Positions 1-13,200 of a stretch of 64,000 nt of DNA are shown here, one piece after another. The notes under the pieces are model-generated. The model was not told the DNA's origin, made no database searches, and saw only the letters and a program-made list of their open reading frames with translations. Source of the stretch: Pagrus major (taxonomy: Eukaryota; Chordata; Actinopteri; Spariformes; Sparidae); NCBI RefSeq assembly GCF_040436345.1, contig NC_133232.1, forward strand, positions 16,186,220 to 16,250,219, written 5' to 3'. The position numbers and the translations under genes are program-made. The first letter of the stretch is position 1. Every line of letters begins with the position of its first letter.

Positions 1-1661
1 CCCTAAAAAATCAGACCTAGGAAATGTCTGTGATGCACAGTGTCTTTACCTGCAATAGACTGTATATCTCGAGGTCTCCATTTGTCAATAGTAGGCTAAA
101 TTGTTGACCAGGAAAGCAGCCCTGTAAGAGGCTGCAACATTGAAAAGTCTTGCTGCTGCTTCAGTTCACTGAATCTTTGATAATGCTGCCACCTTCTGGT
201 ACAGATTTTGTCCACAAATCCTTAAAAGTAAGCTTCAGATTGCTAAAAACAAGCTCTTAAGGATTGTTTCTAAGTGACCTCTCTGTACACTTAGACCCGG
301 TGTGTTTTCAAAAACGGTCTTACAGTGGAGAGAAGAATAACTCTCATTAAAAGGTGCTATATGTGAGAATTGTCCACCCGTCAAATTCATTCTCAAAACA
401 AACGGAGCAACATATCACCAGTGTAACCGCTGTCGCTCTTGTTAGCCAGTTAGCCTCTTAGCTCATTTAGCTGTGCAGCTAGCGGTCCAGACTCGGAGCA
501 CCAGTGGAGTGTTGGTGTTTACACTGCTAGCACAGGAGCTTTGGACCAGGACAAGCTAGGGCTATCTGGTTAGCAAGCTAACTTAAGTTGATATTTCTGC
601 AACACAATTCATACACGTCATAATGTATAACTTTATGTCAGTTTGTTTATTCAGTTTATTAAGTCATGAAAGTTTATATAGTTAAGACATAAATATCAGT
701 CAATGAAGAGCCTTCTCTTCTGATTAATTTTTTTCCCCCCAAAACTACAAAGTGCACCTTTAATGTTACATGATTATTTTAATGCTCATTAATTTAGTTA
801 GGTACAGTATATGTTTTAGCTGATCTATTGAGATTTCAGTATTCATACACTGTTGGTTACTCGTGTATTTATAGGTATAGATGTAGTTAACATCGTTTAT
901 GTTTTTAAAATTGAATGAATAAATAAACATATATAAATATTGAAATAAAGGTTTAGATCTGAGATTCTTTTGTTGTAAATATCTTACAATGTGTGTTAGA
1001 CATTATTTAATGCAGGCAGTTGATGCAGCCTTAAAAACAAACAAAAAAAAAAAGACAACACTCGTTGTGCCATATCATGACACAATGATAGCCTAAAATC
1101 TAAGATGATAAATAGTCTAATTTCATGATAACAATATAACATCAGTATATTGCATTGTCGTATTTTATGGTCAAGTATTTTTGGTGATTTTTTCCCCATG
1201 TGATGACCTCATTAGAGACTCTTAACAATATAGAAAGACACATTTACAGTGAACTATTTGTGCTTGTGCATTTATTGCATTTAAAGACAAAGTGCATCTG
1301 GTAAACTAGCTGTTTATGTTGTAAATATACGGTATTATGTATATGTAGTTACTCCACATGCAGTAAGGTTTCCACATTTCCACATTCACTGAAACAGGCT
1401 CATTGAAAATAAATCTCCCTTTATGCAGCCTTTAGTGTTCTGCAACAAATGATGATCAACAACAGACTTATGACTGCTTCAGGTTTTCCAGATAGCCCCA
1501 GCACTAAAACCATATCATTAAAAACTGATCAGGCTCAACATTAATTAGTAGAAATCAATGGATATGAAATCGGCAATACTATCGCAGCCACTTTTGAATG
1601 TTTCTCACAGGTAGGTAGTTTCTTGTAGCTAAAAGTAGTCTTAATCTTTAATCTTAAATCT
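1..1661. other. Gene-free stretch downstream of casp3, including its 3' UTR
   Basis: No exon-like open frame with splice signals was found on either strand. The part next to 1661 should be the casp3 3' UTR. TTTATT at 1271-1276 reads AATAAA on the minus strand and is a possible polyadenylation signal. A plus-strand AT-rich patch with AATAAA hexamers lies near 918-950, but no plus-strand gene could be tied to it. A MITE-like repeat fills roughly 345-765. Confidence 0.5.
345..765. repeat. Degenerate MITE-like repeat with short inverted ends
   Basis: The left end (about 345-365, TTAAAAGGTGCTATATG) and the right end (about 750-765, reverse complement TTAAAGGTGCACTTTG) are imperfect inverted repeats around non-coding DNA with no open frame. 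This end motif is common in fish non-autonomous DNA elements. That family assignment is from memory, and no clear target-site duplication was seen. Confidence 0.4.
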
Positions 1662-4600
1662 TTATTTGGGAAAGTAGAAGTCTTTGGTCAGCATTGAGAC
1701 GATACAAGGGATCTGCTTCTTGGCACTAAATCCAGGTAGGTTGGAGGCAGACTCAAAGCTTAGCGCCACCTTGCGGTTGACTCGGGTCATGATCTGCATC
1801 AGCTCCAGCTCTCCGTGGTGACGCTGCAACATCTCACACAGCGACTGCATGAACCAGGAGCCGTTCGCTGTGTTTCTCCATGAGTAGTAGCCTGCAGGAC
1901 AATTCACTGTGTTAACACTCTTACAAAAAGGGCATTTAGTGATACAGTGTAATACCAACATCACGTACAGTAAGTCAGATTTCAGTAAGTCAGTTAAAGG
2001 CAGAAATATTAACAGGACAAATAGTCTCTCTCTTTTTCTTTTTACCTGGAGCAGTGGAATAAGCATACAGGAAATCTGCCTCCACAGGAATCCTCTCTGC
2101 TGTTGACTCAGCTACACTATCACACTCGATTCCATCATCCAGAGCTGAACCACGGCACGCCTGGAGAGGACAGGAAATCCAGGCATATGTTCATTAGCTG
2201 TGATCATCTTTTATGGCAGTACTGGGACTCAGTAGCACAGAATCTTTATGTTTGCACTTGAACATAAAATGTTCAACTCCTTTCTTTCAAACCCTGGCAT
2301 CAAATAATATACACCTGAGATTTGACTGTTGAGTCAACATCGGCCCTTTAAACACAATCAGTTACAAGAGAAGCTGCCACCACCTTCTTTTATGCTTTTG
2401 GCTATAAAACAACACATAAGTAATTGTAAACAATTGTAAGGGTTAAGTGCAGTAAAGATTACTTTACACTGAGTCAACTAACACACATAAAACATGGATT
2501 AACAACGAGAACATTTTAAAACAATCAAATCCAGGCAATATTAACTGTCGAGGAGACACAAACAAATGCTTTCTGCTAGTCACCATTATTAATTTAAGTC
2601 TATGGCATTTTATATTGCATAAATTAGGCAAGCCTAGCTTTCCTGCCTGCATGCACATTTTGTCAGCCTAACACTGATGAAAAAGCGGCTGATATTGCCA
2701 TAGTGAGAGCAAGTGAGATGGCCTCTTTGTCTGTTGACCCGTCTTTTCTCCAAAGTCCAAAATATTGCCACACTGTTTATTTATTCCTGTAAATATCATC
2801 TTTGTCTTGTTATTGGCTGTTTGCCATCATCTGCACTAGCAGTGTTTGAATGTTTAGGAAGGAGGTGTGCTTGGACAGAGACGTTGACACATGGAGTTAG
2901 GGAGTATCGCTCCAGATCAATGGATTGTTACAGTCCAAGTGAAAGGCCTAAGTCAGTATTTAGTTTGTCTGTTCTGGGCTACTGTAGAAAGATTGCGGTG
3001 CAACATGGTGTACTCTGTGGAAGAGGACCAGCTCCCTCTGTAGATATAAAAGGCTCATTCTAATGTATTTAACAGTTTTCATTGCATTAGATTTATTACA
3101 TTCAATTGTGATTATATTCTTAGTTTCAGTTGATTAAATACTAATGAAAACGTTATTATGAATATTATATTCCATTTCTGCCAAAAGATCCCCCCAAATC
3201 CTAAACACAGGACCTTAAAGACCTTTTATTTTCTACATGAAGGTTTGTGTACAATATCACAAGTCTATGTGTGTTAATGTGGGTATATTTAACTGACCTG
3301 TATGAAGAAGAGTTTCGGTTTCCCCACCAGACTCTTGCAGCAATCTCCTTTCAAGGACTGTGTAAGGTTTTCAAACTTTTCAAGGCCGTCAGTTCCATAT
3401 ATGATCCCCTCGTCTCCATGACTTAGCAACACACATGCAAATGATGCACTGTCACTGTGGTCCTCCTTGGACACTAGAGACACACACGGAGGACAGTGCT
3501 GATATTTAGCATCAAGCAGTTGTACTTCTCACAATGAAGAACCTTCAAGTCTGGCATAGCATGAACAATTTTCAAAACTTTGAAAATTAAAGAGACACTC
3601 AGACGTTTCCATGCTCCTGTGGTCTGTATAAATGCAGCAGATGTACCTGATGAGTAATTATTAAGAGCCAACACTGGACCATTTAAATAAAGAGTTAACA
3701 TGAACATGATCACTCTCAGTGGCTATCTTGAATTAATGAAAAACTGAAAAACTTTCAGTTACCACTAAGCATCAGTTGTTTCATCTGTTCCACAGTCTGA
3801 TCATTGAAGACTTGGACCTTGTAACCCAGATCACGGAAGACCTTCATAGCAGCAGCAGCATCAACATCCGTCCCGTTTCGATAACTCATATCTAGAGAGA
3901 AACACAAACACAAAAGTGCGGCAGGCTTTAAATGTCAGCTTTTACAAGATAGTCCACAGAGCTGGGATGTGAGCTCTCGAGACCTGTCTCTCAGATTCAT
4001 ACATCATAAACTGAACTCACTCTTCTTGTTGGTGAAACTTTAAAGCTAAGCAGTTAAGACTGCACACTGCAATTAGACTAATTTTACTGCAAATGTAAAG
4101 GTCAACAAGTCATTGTTTTCATGCCCTCACACCTGTCATTCACATTTTGAAATTCTTCTTTTAAAAGCTACATGGTAACAAGTGTGATATAACCAACATC
4201 TTTTAATTAGAATGTACCACATTAAGGTTATGTGGTCACATTTGAATAATTGAGTTAAGTATTTTGCCAGTCAATTAAGAAAACTATTTAACACTAGTCA
4301 CCAGGTGGCAGAAGGTTACTGAACAGCAGCTTGAGTTTCCACACCTGCAAAACCTGTATAAATGCAGAGTGTGTGTGTGTGTGTGTAGCAGCACACACAC
4401 CATTTGAAATGTACCGCAAACTTTGATGAATTTTCTATTTAGAATTGTAATCATGACAACCCTAGTAAACATTGTGAATAACAGACAAGGACATGTTTAT
4501 TGTGGCACTGCTATGTTAATTCATGAGAACTGGATCTATTTTTTAATTTGTATTTGTGTCTAGTTTTTCAAGCTTCATTGAAAATTATGAAGTGGAGACG

Positions 4601-6018
4601 TGGAAAGAGTACGTCTTTCGGTTAGGCTTTTTTCCACAGCAGATATTTATACTTTTCATAGCAGGAAAATAACAAACAGTTAATAACATTAACAATGGCT
4701 ATATTGTCTCCAAGTGTCCCAGTAGACTATGACAGTGAGGCAGTAAGGCAGTATGCACAGTGTCAGGACCCTGAAACTGAAGCAGCTAAATGGAATTCAG
4801 CCATCATTAATTTTATTATTCACACCTGTCATTTTCCCACTGTGACATGTCAAGATGTCAGCTCAGAACTCATAGCATGACTTTAGCCACACTCCTCCCA
4901 TCTCTTCTCTGTAAGCATACCGTGTGTGTGTCACGCTTGTGTCTTTTTGAATGGATGTATTTACGTGTGCTCGGGTGGAAGTTCTTATTGTTGATAATAA
5001 GACAGGTTCCGAGGCTGGGGTAGTCCATCTTGTAGCGGTAAGGGTCAGAGTCTGCTGCTTTACTGCTGTTGATGGGACCAGAGTCCATTTCCTCATCAGG
5101 ACGTGATCTGAAACTAGAGGAACTTGTTTAGCAACTTATTTAACATGTCTACAGACATTTTAACACGATTTGACAGCTCACGGGTGATGAAACTTGAGAG
5201 GCTGGTTTAACACCACATGGAAAATTTTAGAGCCTCTCATTATACAGGGTGATTTATGAAAGTGATGGTATAATAAATGTTTCAATAACTTAATAAAAGT
5301 GTGTGGCAATTTTCTTCTTTTTTTGCAATGTAGCATTTCCACATCTATTGCATCTACAGCTCTTTGAAAATGACCTTCTACGTTACGGAAATAATGTACG
5401 CCAATGGCTTATAGCCTACACTGTACTACAGGTACAGGTATTACTTGTTAAATAACAATAACATAATAAAGAAACATACAATGAAAAGGAAATGGCAGCC
5501 ATCATTCCTTAAGTATTGGCCTTTAGAAACCTGGCCATCTGATGCAGTATGTATGAAACCTGATCCATGCTTAAACCTGTTACATAATAATCTGATTGAT
5601 GCTACACATAGTAATTTTAAAAACCCTGCACATCCCCACAGTTGATTTGATTTATTTTGATTATGTGGTGTGCAGACAGTGTGTGTCTGAAATTTTCCCG
5701 ATTCTCCGTTTAGCTTTGTTGCACCCTCTATGGTGGGACAAACTATACGTTTGTCTTTCTTAGTGATGTAGAGACCAGTGACCTCATTTAATGACAGCAT
5801 TGCTCTGCCCACCTTCATTCCCCCTGAACAGAGGTGTAGACAGTCAAGTATGTGAAAACAACTGTGCAGGTGTGCAGGACTTTTAAAGTGAATGGCTGGA
5901 TGAGATTAATGACCCTATTTTCAACAATGGACAATATTTACCTCTTTAGAGAAAACTTCAAAGCGTCCACTTCGTCCTTTGGACTCTGTGCATCACCGTC
6001 ACCACGAGGATCTGCCAT
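1662..6018 (-). CDS. casp3: Caspase-3 (executioner cysteine protease), 6 coding exons
   Basis: Executioner caspase that cleaves after Asp in DEVD-like sites in cytosol and nucleus during apoptosis. Coding exons in transcript order: 5942-6018, 4965-5107, 3763-3891, 3298-3473, 2046-2160, 1662-1891. They join in frame with GT-AG introns to 289 aa (human 277). Catalytic His135 lies in LLSHGDEG and Cys177 in QACRG, a motif split by the exon 4/5 junction. The prodomain ends at EEMD34-SG, and the large/small subunit linker site is IECD189-S, matching human ESMD and IETD. The GYYSWRN and GSWF substrate-pocket motifs are intact. The start is chosen because an acceptor AG lies 4 nt upstream (exon edge 6022), implying a non-coding first exon, probably near 9.4 kb. 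A DEVD motif sits in the prodomain at residues 15-18. Casp7 was considered, but the [28 protein letters not shown] and small-subunit residues fit casp3. The casp3a/casp3b paralogue is not resolved. Confidence 0.93.
4369..4387. repeat. Short (GT)n microsatellite
   Basis: About nine GT units in casp3 intron 2. No exon edge is nearby. Confidence 0.8.
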
Positions 6019-7289
6019 TTTCCTGCAGACATGGACGTATAAGAAGGATGTAGGAAGGGGAAAAAACACCAACTTGTTCTGAGATTTGCACTTATCTTGC
6101 TCCTACAGTTCCTGGTAATTAGCAAGGAACATAACGAAGAAGGCAGGGTCATTACGTCACTGATGCAAGACTGTGGAGACAGATGTATTGAAGCCTCTGG
6201 GAGATGCATGGAGTGTCAATAAAGTCCGTCGTTAACCTTCTCTGTAAAGTACGTTCTTTCATTTTCTGGAGACATGTCCTCATTAGAAGTCATGCGACAG
6301 AGATATGTTAGGTTTTAATTAGTTTCTCCACGCATCTTCCATAGACTTCAATACAGCTGTCACCACAGTCTGGCCCCAAAGTGAGATTCATTGAACGTAA
6401 TGACCTTTCCTTCCTTTTTAGGTTTCTTGGTATTCGCCTTGCTCTCAGTCAAAGCAGATGCAGGCTTCATCAAATAACTTTCAATTCCAGTTAAAAGAAA
6501 CCTTTACTCATACCAGCCAAAGCAACATCAACTGTTTTCTACAGTTACACAGTCTATCAAGTGGTCTGAAATGAAAGATTTCATATGTTTCTAGGAAATA
6601 ACAATGACAACTGCAGTATAGCCCAAGAGATACTGGATTGAATACTTAGGAGTCTAAAAAATCTGTTTACAGTAGACTTTCCGACGGCTCAACAGGTTTT
6701 TCACGAGGAAGCAGTTTAGCCATGGCAGTAAATCACCCAAAACAGTACACAAATTAACACTTGATGTATTTTTTTTTATTCTAAGTGTGCTGGTCTTTGT
6801 TCCATGTGAGGTGGCCCATCTCCTCTCTGCCATAAAAACCCTGTCCTATTTACTGGGACTTAGCCAGTCCTTGAAGGATTTCTTCATACACTTAAACATT
6901 TCCTCACTCACTACAACTGGTATTTAGGCTCAGATCTGTGGACAGGCTTCCTCTCAATCAAGTACTACTTTCTTGATAGAAAGATAGTCACGCTAACTCC
7001 AATGAAAAACTTTGACAGGGAAGTCTGTGGTTTAACCAACTGTCCAGAACACAACATTTAATTTTCAGTGATCAGCAGAAACGACATTTCATTTAACCAT
7101 ATTGAGGGTAGCAGCAAGAATTTCAGGTTAAATGCACTGTATGATTTACATTTACAGATTACTTAAAACATCTGAGTTGAACCACTGATTCTGATTCCTT
7201 ACTACAAGGCAGAAACTCGTCGAGTTAAGGGACCGCGATGGTTTCAAAATTACCACAGTAACCAGACTACTTCCTCCTGGCATCATTTA

Positions 7290-8743
7290 CAGGGCTGTGA
7301 AAAAGTATTTGCCCCCTCACAGATTTCTTTTGTTTTTGCTTTTTTGTCACACTTAAATGTTTCAGATCATCAAACAAATTTTAATATCAGACAAAGATAG
7401 AGAAAATACAAAATGCAGTTTTTAAATGATGATTTCATTTATTAAGGGAAAAAAGCTATCCAAACTAACCTGGCCTTATGTGAAAAAGTAATTGCCGCCC
7501 CTTGTTTAATCATGAATTAACTGTGATTAACCACATTGTTTGGAAAGCTGAGTTCAACTTCACTAGCTCCACCCAGGACTGATTACTGCCAGACCTGTAG
7601 CATCAATAAATCACTTAAATAGAACCTGTCTGACAACATGAAGTAAGCTAAAAGATCTCAAAAAGCAACACATCATGCCCCGATCCAAAGAAATTCAAGA
7701 ACAGATTAGAAACAAAGTCATTGACAGTCTGGAAAGAGTTACAAAGCCATTTCTAACGCTTTGGGACTCCAGCGAACCACAGTGAGAGCCATTATCCACA
7801 AATGGAGAAAACATGGAACAGTGGTGAACCTTCCCAGGAGTGGCTGCCTACCAAAATTACTCCAAGAGCGCATCGACAACTCATCCAGGATGTCACAAAA
7901 GAACCCAGAACAACATCTAAAGCACTGCAGGCCTCACTTGCCTCAGTTAAGGTCAGTGTTCATGATTCAACAATAAGAAAGAGACCGTGCAAAAATGACA
8001 TCCGGGGAGAGTTCCAAGGCGAAAACCACTGCTGACCAAAAAGAACACAAAGGCCCGTCTCACATTTGCCATAAAACATCTTGATTATTGGCATTTGGGA
8101 AAATATTCTGTGGACTGATGAGACAAAAGTGGAACTTTTTGGAAGGTGTGCGTCCCGTTACATCTGGCGTAAAACTAGCTTTGCTGCTTCAGGACCTGGA
8201 CAACTTGCTGTAATTGATGGAACCATGAATTCTGCTCTCTACCAGAAAATCCTGAAGGAGAATGTCCGGCAGTTCGTGACCTTAAGCTCAAGTGCACTTG
8301 GGTTATGCAGCAGGACAATGATCCGAAACACACCAGCAAGTCCACCTCTGAATGGCTAAAAAAAAACCAAAATGAAGGTTTTGGAGTGGCCTAGTCAAAG
8401 TCCGGACTTAAATCAGATTGAGATGTTGTGGCATGACCTTAAACAGGCCGTTCATGCTTGAAACACACAGCGATGTGAATGACTCATTGCCTGTTGTTGC
8501 TGCCAAGGGCCAAATTATTAGGGTTGAGGGGGAAGTTACTCTTTCACATAGGGCCAGGTTGGTTTTTGGATAGCTTTTTTCCCTTAATAAATGAAATCGT
8601 CATTTAAAAACTGCATTTTGTATTTTCTCAGGTTATCTTTGTCTGATATTAAAATTTGTTTGATGATCTGAAACATGTAAGTGTGACAAAAAGGCAAAAA
8701 CAAAAGAAATCTGTAAGGGGGCAAATACTTTTTCACAGCACTG
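7290..8743 (+). mobile_element. Tc1-like DNA transposon with IR/DR ends, inactive
   Basis: A 1454-bp element inside casp3 intron 1, flanked by the TA duplications at 7288-7289 and 8744-8745 expected for Tc1/mariner. The outer repeats read CAGGGCTGTGAAAAAGTATT on the left and the complement of AATACTTTTTCACAGCACTG on the right. The inverted repeats extend about 210 bp. Each holds a second internal copy of the end motif (7480-7504 and 8527-8550), so the ends are of IR/DR type as in Sleeping Beauty-class elements. The transposase inside is broken. Confidence 0.88.
7675..8515 (+). pseudogene. Tc1-like transposase remnant, frameshifted and internally deleted
   Basis: The start at 7675 gives MPRSKEIQEQIRNKVIDSLE, a typical Tc1 N-terminus. 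The frame is then lost, and helix-turn-helix-like similarity continues in other frames (around 7761-7976 and 7802-8035). The segment ILWTDETKVELFG near 8107-8145 carries the first catalytic DDE block, and QQDNDPKHT near 8308-8335 carries the second. The stretch between them is too short for a complete catalytic domain, so an internal deletion is likely. Later residues (WPSQSPDLN-like, near 8385-8415) are again out of frame. It is not functional. Confidence 0.8.
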
Positions 8744-9413
8744 TATAGCATGGTTAAGATCAGGGATGGATTGAACGAGCTGATATCCCAATATATAAAT
8801 AATATTGCATCATAAAATGTATTTAATTACTAGTAGTAAATACAAGTGTTACAGTTCCGGTAGGACGTGGTGCCATCTCACAGCGAAGCTCCATAGACAA
8901 AACAGGAAACTATGTACAGCAGATGTAGGTCAGGAAAAGAGAAAATGATCCTAGGCTGCTGTTCCTAACTGACACGAGTCACTGATCGTATCTACGTAAT
9001 TAAGGCGACGTTAACAAATACTCTTTCCTGTGAGAGAGAATATAGGAATGACCGTCAAAGCATTGTGTACTAATCTACAATGTTATTTTCCCCCAGCGCT
9101 TCAAGTCCATACATGCGAATATGACTTGAAACCTTTAGTATATGTCAAGACATACTGGGTAAAGCATATTGGCCACCTGCATTAAGTAATTCACAACTGC
9201 ATTCGACAGAGACACGCGAAAAATCATTTGTAAGATGCTAAAAGTTTGTTAAAAGTTAACGCTAGTTAGCAAGACTGCAACAGCAAACTAGGCTAATAGG
9301 AACAGCGGTTTTTCCAAGTCCTCTCAACTACAACTGACACGACAAAGTCAGCCTGTCAAACTCATGTGTAAATAACAATAATTAAAATATGACTATGTCC
9401 AAAATAAACGTAC

Positions 9414-9600
9414 CTTTTTGTGACAGGGCGGTAGATGTATTAGCAGGTAGTTACCACTCCGAACTACTATCATAAGGAAATGTCAAACTATTCAAAGTAC
9501 AGCCCTGAAAGTCTTAGCCAATCAGGAACGCTGCTGCCCGAGTGGGCGGGAGGAATGATACAATGTAACGCGCACCTGCATCAAAACAGGCAGTTGATAG
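9414..9600 (-). promoter_or_regulatory. casp3: Probable casp3 promoter and non-coding first exon
   Basis: The coding exon at 5942-6022 begins at an acceptor only 4 nt before the ATG, so an upstream 5' UTR exon must exist. The best donor is AAAAG|GTACGT, with exon edge at 9414. Just upstream on the minus strand lie a CCAAT box (9518-9522, seen on the plus strand) and a GC box GGGCGGG (9544-9550), in GC-richer DNA than the surroundings. The exact transcription start is not visible. Confidence 0.42.
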
Positions 9601-9906
9601 GCTTCAAACACTGTGTGGTCCGACGCCATGACGTGTCGGTACACTTCACCTCAGATCTTTTACTCTGATGTCAACAAAAACACACACAAAAAAAACACAT
9701 GCTGTTATTTTTTGCTTTATTTTATTTTTATTTGTTTTTTTATATTTATTTACTGAACAGGATTTGGGCAGTATACACAAAGAAATCAGAAAAACAACAC
9801 AGTCCAAAACGTTATGCTGCTTTCTGTATTAACTTGAAAACTTCCGGCAGCATTAGTATCATTCATAATATATGTACTCTTCAATTTGTGCGTGTGGCAT
9901 AGCACA

Positions 9907-10193
9907 TTAAATCTGAGTACCATCCTCCTTCAGTCTTTTTTCCAGTTGGTTATTGATTCCTCGCATCTGATGCTCTGCCGACTGAATATGCTTGGCCTCC
10001 AATAGCAAAGCTGGCAAGCTGGACGCCCCATACTGGAATGGGAGGAGGAGAGGAAAAGAGGGAGTACGTTACAATGACCTGAAAAGCATCAGCTGTGTAG
10101 TGTAACTCGAATAGGATAGAACAATTTGTATTGCTAAAGCTGTACCTATGACCAAGGCACACAAATAAGCAGGCAGTATGTACGTCATCTCTC

Positions 10194-10246
<53 letters not shown>

Positions 10247-13200
10247 CGTCTCTTTCTCTTTAGGGTGTTTGTGTCGGTAGTCCAGGTATTGTCTGTTGAG
10301 CCCCCTGATGTCATGCAGGAAGGCCTGGCCTCGTCTTAGATCAGATGATCTGAGTTTAAGTTCATCTTTCTCTTTCAGGAGCAACTGCACCTCCCTCTCT
10401 GCCCTGACCGAATACACACAGAGCAAAGGTCATTGTGAGTACAACCCGTACAGGAAGTTAGACGTTATAAGACGTGATAATGTTTGCTTTCAACAGTAAA
10501 AATACACTGTGCTTCTGCTTCATGAGTGTTTTTATACACTAAAACCTTGCAGTAATTTTAGTTTGTGTAAATTACATCTGTCGTGTTTGTGCCATGGAAG
10601 TGCCTCTCCTCACCTCATCAGCTCATATTTGGCATCCAACAGTTTCTGTGTCTTTTGACGGATCAAAGAACCCACCTGACACAAACAGGACAAAACAGCA
10701 CAGTACATACATGAAGACCTTTGATCTAGAACAAGAGTCTACATCCATGCTTAGCAGCTCTCTGAGGTGGATTAGCAGGTACTGTATAATGTTTACCATG
10801 CTCAAGACCATAGTTTAGTTGGTAAGCATGCTAACATTTGCTTAAAAAAATTAAAGTAAAGGCTGATAGGACTGGCGTGATCTGATATCACCATGTTGGT
10901 GTTGTTCCTGGAACATCATAATTCATGTTGCCGCAGGACCATCATTGACACTGACCCATCACATTTTTTGTCATGTCACAGCTTTGTGACTGGGGAAAGA
11001 GACTGTAAAAATGGGCAACCTTGTTAACGTGTTAAACACTGAGAAAGGGTATATTTAAACCCAAACCACATTTCCCTAATACCAAGTATTTTTGTTGCCT
11101 AATTCTAACCAAACAATGGCAGAAAATGGAAAAGACATGGGAAATATGATTGAACTTTGTGTAAAAAAAATAACTGAACATATAATAATATACTAATATA
11201 CTAATATAATAATAATACACAATAATAATATATTCCATACGGGATACAGTCCCTAATCTCCTGGGGGAGAATCATATGGTCTTTAAGTCCCTAACTCTAA
11301 CCTACTCAACCACAACGGCTTGCTCTGGATACGGTTTTCATTGCTGTTTTGTAGCCGAAGAGACTTCCACAAAGGTTACACCCGTACATCCTTGCTCATA
11401 CATAGCTCGTTCAGTAAGCCTTCTGTCTCCTCCCTCCTCAAGGATTATTTCAGGAATTGAGTCATGCTTTAAGATGGCATGCTGAGATTGATTTCCCGGT
11501 CACAGGCAGGACAGAGGACAGAGGAGATGAGGAGGAACAAAATAGAGAAATGAGAAGAGCCCATTAACTATGGTGTTCCAGGGACAACCCCAACACAAGT
11601 CGCAAAGCTCATCTCAACAGCGTGTTTGGTGGGTTGCAATGACTGTCATGGGCCAGCATTTATTATGATGTTCTAGGGACAACACCAAATACAGCGATTT
11701 AAGATACATAATGGGATTGATATAGTATTGCAAGTATTTGGTTCATCAACCAGTGCATTGAACACATTTTCACCTGCTGATTGGGCTGGATGAAGTCCAA
11801 CTTCCAACCTTTATGGCAATCCATTCTATAGTTGTTGAGACATTTTACTCAAAACCACAAATGTTACAAGAAAAGTCAGAGGACCATTAAAGTCAGCAGG
11901 CATCATCCTCTGAGAACCATAAACTTATTTACAACATTAAATCCCAGTTCATCTAATAGTTATTAAGTTATGTCAGTCACCACCAACTTTTACTATTATA
12001 TTGAATCACCAACTATTTTGATGATTGATCAAAAGTCTAAATTCTGATTCCAGCTTCTTAAATGTGAAAATCTTTTCTGTTGTTTTTTTGTTTTTTTACT
12101 CCTCTATGACAGTGAACTGAATATCTCTGAGTTGTGGACAACACAAGACATTTGAGGACATCATCATGGGTGTCGGAAAACACTGATAAACATTTTTCAC
12201 CATTTTCTGACATTTTATAGACCAAACAACTAATCAATTAATCTAGAAAATAATCGACAGATGAATCAACTTTAAATATAATCGCTAGTTGCAGACCTAG
12301 ACTAAAGCTGGTTGCCATAGTTACCTTTGCGTTTTCTCTTTTTAGAACCTTGAGATTCTTGTGAGAGGAGATCTGGAAGAGAAAACACAGCAGAGATTAT
12401 AAATGTTCGATTTAAGGTCTGATATTAACCAATATCATTCAGTCCTGTTCTGATAGATATATCATAATATTAATGGTCACAATTGTTGTTGACTTGATCA
12501 ATACCACTCCAGTGTTACTGTCCGATACAGTCCCAACCAATCCCTGGGCGTGTCGGTACATATCAAAAGTCTTACGGGCTTATTTATGAATAAAAGACTT
12601 AACAACTCTAAGTTCTCTCTAACAGTTTCTCCAGTATAGTCAAATCACAATTAGCACTTTAGATCAAAAGTTTAAAAAGTTGTTGCAGTTATGTAGTAGA
12701 TTCTCTAATCAAACACCTGTTGCTTGCCCTGATTAAGTGCACATACTGTATCAGTTGCTGATAAGTGCTTCACAACAATATTACAGAAAAACGAAACAAA
12801 AACAAAGAAACAGAGCAAAGCTAGGGGCGAAAAAAAGAATATAAAATGGCAGACACATTAATCAAAAGCAAGTTTAAATAAATTAGCTGCTTTTTAAATG
12901 CGTCAACTGTGTCCACATTACGTAAGTTCAATGGAAGAGAGTACACAGAGTGTAGGAGTGACTAATTCAAAAGCACAGTCTCCTTTTGTCTTTAGCCTGG
13001 TGCGAGGAACAGTTAACAAACCCTGGTCAGTGGACCTCAGAGTCCTACTTGTGGTATAGGGCATTAGGAGCTCTTGAATGTAGGTTGGTGCCTCACCATG
13101 CAGAGCTCTAAATGTGATACCAGGATCCTTCAGTGGACTTGGTCAAAAGTATGGCATCAGCATTTTGTACAACTTGTAAACAATTTGTGGAAGTTTTGCT

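Noticed and set aside
1662-6018. Assignment as caspase-7
   Set aside because: The start MAD... recalls caspase-7, but the MDSG prodomain site, the linker IECD and the small subunit match caspase-3, and the cenpu-acsl1 neighbourhood is that of casp3.
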